From NCBI GenBank assembly GCA_030040815.1, contig JASHSZ010000023.1:1-10836 (forward strand): a stretch of DNA of 10,836 nt, written 5' to 3'. The translations under genes were made by a program, and so were the position numbers. Shown one piece after another: positions 7,176 to 10,836 of this stretch. The notes under the pieces were generated by a model. That model made no database searches. It worked only from the letters and a program-made list of their open reading frames with translations, and was not told where the DNA came from. Every line of letters begins with the position of its first letter. The stretch's first letter is position 1. Origin of the DNA: Streptosporangiaceae bacterium. Its GTDB lineage: Bacteria; Actinomycetota; Actinomycetes; Streptosporangiales; Streptosporangiaceae.

Positions 7176-7258
7176 GGCCTGGGCCGCTTGGCGCGGCGAA
7201 GCAGTTCATCGACGAAGCCGAAAAGCTGCCGAGCTGACGACCGATGGCGCAGGCTGAG

Positions 7259-7272
7259 ACCCCGTCCGGGGT
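7259..7272 (-). terminator. weak hairpin between convergent genes
   Basis: ACCCCG (7259-7264) and CGGGGT (7267-7272) form a short perfect inverted repeat in the 117-nt gap between the stop at 7175 and the minus-strand stop at 7293. Its position just past the small membrane gene suits a terminator. There is no T-run and the stem is short, so the call is tentative. The gap holds nothing else convincing. Confidence 0.25.
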
Positions 7273-7292
7273 TGGCGAGGGCGACGGTGCAG

Positions 7293-7511
7293 TCAGGCCG
7301 CGCCGTGATGTGGTGGCTGCTGCCCGCGTACCCGGAGGCGGGCCCAGCGGACCGCTCCTGGCAGGAAGGATCCGAGCACCGCACAGGTCGCGCTGATCAG
7401 CGCGATGTTCCCGCTACCGCCACCGCCGAGCAGGTGGCCGAACCAGGCGCCGAGCGCGGCGCACGCCAGCACCGTGCCGATGATCCAGAGGGTTAGCCGC
7501 TGCCGGTGCAC
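7293..7511 (-). CDS. small two-helix membrane protein
   Basis: This unrecognised 72-residue protein has two likely transmembrane segments. The first is at about 6-28 ([23 protein letters not shown]). A Gly-rich GGGGSG turn separates it from the second at about 35-52 ([20 protein letters not shown]). A basic, His-containing cytoplasmic tail (RWARLRVRG...) follows. The start is taken as GTG at 7511 because a near-perfect Shine-Dalgarno lies 7 nt upstream of it. A longer in-frame version from 7547 would begin inside the palindrome at the dipeptidase promoter and has no ribosome site. The gene is divergent from the dipeptidase gene and convergent with the DUF2510 gene. No function can be assigned; it resembles many small actinobacterial integral membrane proteins. 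Confidence 0.65.
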   Translation of the reverse strand: MHRQRLTLWIIGTVLACAALGAWFGHLLGGGGSGNIALISATCAVLGSFLPGAVRWARLRVRGQQPPHHGAA

Positions 7512-7517
7512 GCGCTT

Positions 7518-7525
7518 ATCCTCCC
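7518..7525 (-). promoter_or_regulatory. Shine-Dalgarno deciding the small membrane protein start
   Basis: On the minus strand GGGAGGAT lies 7 nt before GTG 7511. It sets the 72-residue start and argues against the longer 84-residue reading from 7547. Confidence 0.7.
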
Positions 7526-7534
7526 ATCCCAGGC

Positions 7535-7547
7535 GTGACCTGGTCAC
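7535..7547. promoter_or_regulatory. perfect palindrome GTGACC-T-GGTCAC (candidate operator)
   Basis: This is a 6-bp perfect inverted repeat around a single central T, lying between two divergent genes. It covers the candidate -35 of the dipeptidase promoter and sits about 10 bp upstream of the Shine-Dalgarno of the small membrane gene. The size and symmetry suit a dimeric repressor half-site pair, though chance is possible. Confidence 0.4.
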
Positions 7548-7570
7548 ATCGGGCCGCCTACGCTGGCGAA
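7535..7570 (+). promoter_or_regulatory. candidate leaderless promoter of the dipeptidase gene
   Basis: GTGACC (7535-7540) could be a -35. After an 18-nt spacer comes TACGCT (7559-7564), a TANNNT -10, ending 6 nt before GTG 7571. No Shine-Dalgarno precedes that GTG. The layout predicts a transcript starting at or next to the start codon. Confidence 0.5.
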
Positions 7571-8770
7571 GTGACCCCGAGCCCCGTGTCCGTCGCGCGC
7601 AGCCTGCTTGACCGGTTCCCCGTCTTCGACGGGCACAACGACCTCGCCTGGGCGCTGCGCCAAGCGGCGGAAGACCGGGCAGCCGGGGCCGACCCGGCCG
7701 CTATCGACATCAGCCAGCCGGTGGAGTTCCTCCACACCGACCTGCCCCGGCTCGCCAGGGGCGGCGTCGGCGCCCAGTTCTGGTCGGTGTACGTGCCCGC
7801 GCGGCTACAGGGCGAGGCTGCCGTGGTCGCGACGCTCGAGCAGATCGACCTGGTACGTCGGCTCGCGGCGCGGTACCCGGACGCCCTCCGACTGGCGGAC
7901 AGCGCGGCTGACGCGCAGCGCGTCATGAGCTCCGGCCGGGTGGCATCGCTGCTGGGCGCTGAGGGTGGCCATTCGATCGGCTGCTCGCTCGGCACGCTGC
8001 GCGCACTCTACGAGCTTGGCGTCCGGTACCTGACGCTGACGCACAACAAGAACCTGCCGTGGGCCGACTCGGCGACCGATGAGCCTGCGGCGGGCGGGCT
8101 GACCGCCTTTGGCCGTGAGGTCGTCAGGGAGATGCAGCGGCTCGGCATGCTCGTCGATCTCTCGCACGTCGCGGCCAGCACCATGCGGGATGCCCTGGAC
8201 GCCGCGGAGGCGCCGGTGATCTTCTCGCATTCGTCGGCGCTGGCGATCTGCGACCATCCCCGGAACGTGCCCGATGAGATACTCGCTCGCCTCCCAGCCA
8301 ACGGCGGGATCTGCATGATCACTTTCGTGCCCGCCTTCGTGGCGCAGCGGTGCCGCGACTGGGAGCTCGGGCTGGCCGAGGAGATGGACCGGCGGGGGCT
8401 GGACCACTGGGACCCGTCCGCCCGCAGACAAGTCACCGGCGAGTGGGCCGCCAGCCACCCGCGACCCCGGGCGACGGTCGCAGACGTCGTCGCGCATATC
8501 GAGCACGTGCGCGAGGTGGCCGGGGTGGACCATCTCGGGCTCGGCGGGGACTACGACGGCACCGACGAACTGCCGGAGGGCCTGCTGGACGTGTCCTGTT
8601 ATCCGATCCTGATCAGCGCGCTGCTCGACCGCGGCTGGTCAGCGGACGACTGCGGCAAGCTCACCAGCGGCAACGCGCTGCGGACACTCCGCGACGCAGA
8701 GGCCGCCGCCGACCAGATCAGGGCAAACCGTGGGCCGTCGTCCGTGCGGATCGAGGACCTCGACGGCTGA
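7571..8770 (+). CDS. membrane dipeptidase (renal dipeptidase family, peptidase M19)
   Basis: This 399-residue zinc-dependent dipeptidase of the amidohydrolase (TIM-barrel) superfamily hydrolyses dipeptides, often with L-D or L-L specificity. The binuclear metal ligands of renal dipeptidase are all in place: His22 and Asp24 in FDGHNDLAW, bridging Glu131 in [10 protein letters not shown], His199 in VDLSHVA and His220 in FSHSSA. The catalytic-side Asp is in GGDYDG (327-329). [11 protein letters not shown] (157-167) and NVPDEIL (232-238) are further family segments. The length is normal for bacterial members. No signal peptide is visible, so despite the family name it is probably cytoplasmic. GTG 7571 is preferred because a -10 box ends 6 nt before it; an in-frame GTG at 7535 would add 12 residues and start inside the palindrome. 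It may recycle peptidoglycan-derived or other dipeptides. It converges on the next gene with a 21-nt gap. Confidence 0.93.
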   Translation: MTPSPVSVARSLLDRFPVFDGHNDLAWALRQAAEDRAAGADPAAIDISQPVEFLHTDLPRLARGGVGAQFWSVYVPARLQGEAAVVATLEQIDLVRRLAARYPDALRLADSAADAQRVMSSGRVASLLGAEGGHSIGCSLGTLRALYELGVRYLTLTHNKNLPWADSATDEPAAGGLTAFGREVVREMQRLGMLVDLSHVAASTMRDALDAAEAPVIFSHSSALAICDHPRNVPDEILARLPANGGICMITFVPAFVAQRCRDWELGLAEEMDRRGLDHWDPSARRQVTGEWAASHPRPRATVADVVAHIEHVREVAGVDHLGLGGDYDGTDELPEGLLDVSCYPILISALLDRGWSADDCGKLTSGNALRTLRDAEAAADQIRANRGPSSVRIEDLDG

Positions 8771-8791
8771 GGACGCCCGCCCTCGCGCTGG

Positions 8792-9544
8792 CTAGCTCCA
8801 CTTGGTCTGCGGTCGGCGCTGCTGCGTCCCGTCGACAAAGATGTCCACCTTCTCGTCGTAGAAGGCCGCCAGGCCGGCGATCTTCTGGCTCTCGGGCAGC
8901 GGCGTGCGGTAGATCCACACGACGTCCTGATGCAGCTCCCTGCCCGTGTCAACGGACCAGTAGCCAGCCGTTCCCTTATACGGGCAGTGGGTCTGGGTGT
9001 CGGACGGTCGCAGCAGCTCGGTCCTGATGTCGCTGAGCGGGAGATAGTAGCGAGGCGGCAGGCCGGTCTCGAACAGGATGCGCGGGCTGCGCGAATCGGC
9101 GACCGTCACCCCGTCGATCTCAACCCGGACGTGCCGCGAGCTGGCCAGGATGTCCACCCGCGTGTGCGGGTCGCGGGCGTGCGTGTACACCGGCTCGTCC
9201 TCCTCGAGCCACTCGCTCATGGCGCCCCACTCGAACCGAATCGCATCGTTCAGCTGCCGCGCCGGGCTGGCCGGGTGCTTCCGCGCGGCGCGATCGGCTG
9301 TGACGCCGCCAGGCACCTGCACCGTGAACAGCTCCGCCTTGCCCAGCCGCGGATCGTCGGCGTCACCGGCCGGGATCAGCTTCGCCGTGACGTCACTGGC
9401 TGGCACGTAGTAGGTGGGGTAGTACGGCACCTCCCAGACCAGCAGCGGCGCGGTCGTGTCGGCCACCAGCTCCCCGGCCAGCAGGATGCGCACACGCTTG
9501 CGACTGTGCTCGACCCGGATGTCGTGCGACGTGATCACCGTCAT
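8792..9544 (-). CDS. tandem DUF427 domain protein
   Basis: This 250-residue protein is built of two DUF427 domains, a small beta-rich fold of unknown biochemical role common in actinobacteria. The first copy (about 5-115) reads [24 protein letters not shown] ... [14 protein letters not shown]. The second (about 125-245) is closer to the consensus, with [59 protein letters not shown] and a terminal [11 protein letters not shown]. The first copy lacks the TxCPYKGxAxYWS core and keeps only FTVQVPGG there, so the active or ligand-binding surface is probably in the second. The ATG at 9544 is chosen over the longer open frame to 9700 because GGAGG lies 6 nt upstream and the domain begins at once. 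The gene is divergent from ppx and convergent with the dipeptidase. No function is assigned. Confidence 0.9.
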   Translation of the reverse strand: MTVITSHDIRVEHSRKRVRILLAGELVADTTAPLLVWEVPYYPTYYVPASDVTAKLIPAGDADDPRLGKAELFTVQVPGGVTADRAARKHPASPARQLNDAIRFEWGAMSEWLEEDEPVYTHARDPHTRVDILASSRHVRVEIDGVTVADSRSPRILFETGLPPRYYLPLSDIRTELLRPSDTQTHCPYKGTAGYWSVDTGRELHQDVVWIYRTPLPESQKIAGLAAFYDEKVDIFVDGTQQRRPQTKWS

Positions 9545-9550
9545 GAGTTG

Positions 9551-9555
9551 CCTCC
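9551..9555 (-). promoter_or_regulatory. Shine-Dalgarno deciding the DUF427 gene start
   Basis: On the minus strand GGAGG sits 6 nt before ATG 9544. It rejects the upstream starts of the same open frame, which run to 9700 over the ppx start. Confidence 0.75.
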
Positions 9556-9628
9556 TAATCGCGCTGTCAGTGGCAACCAGGCCGGGCTGCACCCTGTTCC
9601 CGCTGATGTACGTCGTCAGCCTGCTCCG

Positions 9629-9665
9629 TTGCTGGCCAGGGATCGGTCGCGGGTACCGTCGGACC
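9629..9665 (+). promoter_or_regulatory. candidate leaderless promoter of ppx
   Basis: TACCGT (9654-9659) matches TANNNT and ends 6 nt before ATG 9666. TTGCTG (9629-9634) is a possible -35 at a slightly long 19-nt spacing. There is no Shine-Dalgarno next to the ATG. The remaining divergent gap (9556-9628) shows no other clear element. Confidence 0.5.
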
Positions 9666-10595
9666 ATGCGACTAGGCGTGCTGGATGTCGGATCAAACAC
9701 CGTTCACCTGCTGGTCGTCGATGCGCACCAGGGCGGACGGCCGCTGCCGGCGTTCTCGCACAAGGCCGAGCTGCTGATCGGTGAGCACCTGGACGCGCAG
9801 AACCGGCTGACCGAGGCGTGCTGCCAGCAGCTTCTCGACTTCGTGCGGGAATCGCTGCAGATCGCCGAGGACAAGGGCGTGCGCCGGATGCTGGCGTTCG
9901 CTACGTCGGCGGTCCGCGACGCCACAAACGGAGACGAACTACTGGCTCGGATCGAAGCCGAAACGGGCGTGGAGATCAAGGTACTGCCCGGCGAGGACGA
10001 GGCGCGCCTGACCTTCCTGGCCGCCCGCCGCTGGTTCGGCTGGTCGTCCGGCCGACTGCTGATGCTGGACATCGGCGGCGGATCACTGGAGATCGCGGCC
10101 GGGCTCGACGAGGAGCCTGACCAGGCGGTGTCCCTGCCGCTCGGCGCCAGCCGGCTGACCAGGGACTGGCTAGCCTATGATCCGCCGTCGGCCGACGACG
10201 TGCGGGAACTCCGCAGGCACGTCCGGGCCGAGATCGCCACGGCCGTCGGGATGCTGCTCAGGGATGGCCCGCCGAACCACGCTGTGGCGACGTCCAAGAC
10301 GTTCCGCCAGCTGGCCCGTGTTGGCGGCGCCGCGCCGTCGAGCGAAGGCCACTACGTGAAGCGCCTGCTGAAGCACACCGACGTGATGCTGCTCGCCGAG
10401 CGCCTGCCGCACCTCACTGTCGCCGAGCGGCGTGAGCTGCCCGGCGTCTCCCACGCCAGGGCGCGTCAGCTGGCCGCGGGAGCGATCGTCGCCGACGCCG
10501 CGATGGACCTGCTGAGCCTCCCCGAGCTGGAGATGTGTCCGTGGGCGCTCCGGGAAGGCGTCATCTTGCGCCAGCTCGACGCGCTGCCCGACTAA
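9666..10595 (+). CDS. ppx: Ppx/GppA-family exopolyphosphatase, Ppx1-like
   Basis: This 309-residue member of the Ppx/GppA phosphatase family (ASKHA fold) removes terminal phosphate from polyphosphate or pppGpp-type substrates. It starts [21 protein letters not shown], nearly as in mycobacterial Ppx1 (Rv0496). It continues with the P-loop-like DVGSN (7-11), FATSAVRDA (78-86), the catalytic Glu110 in [11 protein letters not shown], the glycine-rich LDIGGGSLE (134-142), [13 protein letters not shown] (156-168), [13 protein letters not shown] (206-218) and [15 protein letters not shown] (291-305). It is the short form without the C-terminal HD-like domains of the roughly 510-residue E. coli Ppx. 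The mycobacterial homologue prefers short-chain polyphosphate, so the same is inferred here. A longer frame from 9456 overlaps the divergent gene and is rejected because the family N-terminus begins exactly at 9666. Cytosolic; linked to phosphate and stringent signalling. Confidence 0.95.
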   Translation: MRLGVLDVGSNTVHLLVVDAHQGGRPLPAFSHKAELLIGEHLDAQNRLTEACCQQLLDFVRESLQIAEDKGVRRMLAFATSAVRDATNGDELLARIEAETGVEIKVLPGEDEARLTFLAARRWFGWSSGRLLMLDIGGGSLEIAAGLDEEPDQAVSLPLGASRLTRDWLAYDPPSADDVRELRRHVRAEIATAVGMLLRDGPPNHAVATSKTFRQLARVGGAAPSSEGHYVKRLLKHTDVMLLAERLPHLTVAERRELPGVSHARARQLAAGAIVADAAMDLLSLPELEMCPWALREGVILRQLDALPD

Positions 10596-10622
10596 TCGGG
10601 CAGGCAGCACGTTGTCGGTGGC

Positions 10623-10836
10623 TCAGCCGGCCGTGTCGTCCGGCTCTGGCTCGGCACGGCTGGCGCTGCCGCGGTCGGCGGGAGCCCCCGCCCCAGCCTG
10701 CGCCGGAATAGCGGGCGGCGGGACCGGTCCGGCCGCCCGTGCCGTCCCAGTGCCCTGCCGCGTCGGCAGGGCACTGGGAGCCGTGGTGGGCGGCGCGGCA
10801 GCCGCGGCTTGCTGAGCCCGGACATCGCGCGGACCA
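10623..10836 (-). CDS. 3' end of unidentified gene with Ala/Pro-rich tail
   Basis: Reading left from the window edge, one minus-strand frame gives 70 residues of Ala/Pro/Gly-rich sequence (AQQAAAAAPPTTAPSALP ... PVPPPAIPAQAGAGAPAD) that ends in an acidic AEPEPDDTAG and a TGA at 10623-10625. This is a typical disordered C-terminal tail of an actinobacterial protein and ends just past the convergent ppx stop. The body of the gene is outside the window, so the product is unknown. Other frames here are also open because of high GC, and two large palindromes lie within it, so coding status is likely but not certain. Confidence 0.5.
   Translation of the reverse strand, partial: GPRDVRAQQAAAAAPPTTAPSALPTRQGTGTARAAGPVPPPAIPAQAGAGAPADRGSASRAEPEPDDTAG
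10712..10739. repeat. 28-bp near-perfect palindrome
   Basis: CGGGCGGC (10712-10719) and GCCGCCCG (10732-10739) flank the self-complementary GGACCGGTCC (10721-10730). A single G/G mismatch at 10720/10731 is the only break in 14 base pairs. With no loop, it is a dyad at DNA level more than a good RNA hairpin. Confidence 0.75.
10745..10779. terminator. perfect 16-bp stem, 3-nt loop; possible bidirectional terminator
   Basis: The arm 10745-10760 is the exact reverse complement of 10764-10779, with CGT as the loop. GCCGCCC (10732-10738) and GGGCGGC (10788-10794) could extend it past an internal bulge. It lies about 150 nt after the ppx stop, between convergent genes. There is no T-run, but long GC stems without one are common at actinobacterial gene ends. 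It lies inside the Ala/Pro tail frame of the minus-strand gene, so a role as a repeat or protein-binding site is also possible. Confidence 0.5.

Noticed and set aside
7172..7384. 70-residue minus-strand frame ending RQLFGFVDELLRRAKRPRP
   Set aside because: The end looks protein-like, but there is no ribosome site or start codon between the small membrane gene stop and this tail. Most of the frame overlaps that gene on the same strand.
7188..7496. 102-residue + strand frame
   Set aside because: It is antisense to the small membrane protein, has no ribosome site and its composition is typical of a shadow frame.
9456..9665. N-terminal extension of the ppx frame
   Set aside because: It overlaps the divergent DUF427 gene start. 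The family N-terminus ([16 protein letters not shown]) begins exactly at 9666 beside a -10 box.
10612..10815. 67-residue + strand frame after ppx
   Set aside because: It has no Shine-Dalgarno or domain. The opposite strand gives a more natural Ala/Pro tail with an acidic end and stop.

Overview
The window is high-GC DNA with short or overlapping gene junctions, many GTG starts and dense GC-rich third codon positions. It is almost certainly from an actinomycete able to degrade steroids. No rRNA, tRNA, CRISPR array or insertion sequence was seen. No gap between genes exceeds about 130 bases.

Region 1 (1-5855, + strand) is the distal part of an operon for the last C3 piece of the cholesterol/sterol side chain, equivalent to the mycobacterial igr genes (fadE28-fadE29-Rv3542c-Rv3541c-ltp2). 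It contains a 5'-truncated acyl-CoA dehydrogenase, chsE1, chsE2, a single ORF joining chsH2 and chsH1, and ltp2. Four of the five genes overlap at stop/start codons and the fifth junction is 13 nt, so they are probably co-transcribed and translationally coupled. Together they would dehydrogenate the 3-oxo-pregnene-20-carboxyl-CoA intermediate (ChsE1-ChsE2), hydrate it at C17 (ChsH1-ChsH2) and cleave it by a retro-aldol step (Ltp2, docked on the DUF35 domain of ChsH2), releasing androstenedione and propionyl-CoA. The notable feature is the fusion. ChsH1 follows the DUF35 domain of ChsH2 in one 490-residue chain, and both its inter-domain linker and its C-terminal tail are encoded by GC-tract, hairpin-forming repeat DNA.

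Region 2 (5856-7511) holds a lower-GC gene for a DUF2510/single-TM/extracytoplasmic-domain protein and, convergent to it, a 72-residue two-helix membrane protein. Region 3 (7512-9544) holds a metal-dependent membrane dipeptidase (peptidase M19) and a convergent tandem DUF427 protein. Region 4 (9545-10836) holds a short-form Ppx/GppA exopolyphosphatase like mycobacterial Ppx1. It converges on the Ala/Pro-rich 3' end of an unidentified minus-strand gene that contains two large adjacent palindromes. These right-hand genes look like housekeeping or envelope genes unrelated to steroid breakdown.

Three + strand transcription units (5985, 7571, 9666) have a TANNNT -10 element ending 5-6 nt before the start codon and no Shine-Dalgarno sequence, so they look like leaderless mRNAs. 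The minus-strand genes and the operon genes have clear Shine-Dalgarno sites instead. Family assignments rest on motif recognition and remembered homologues, not on a search.
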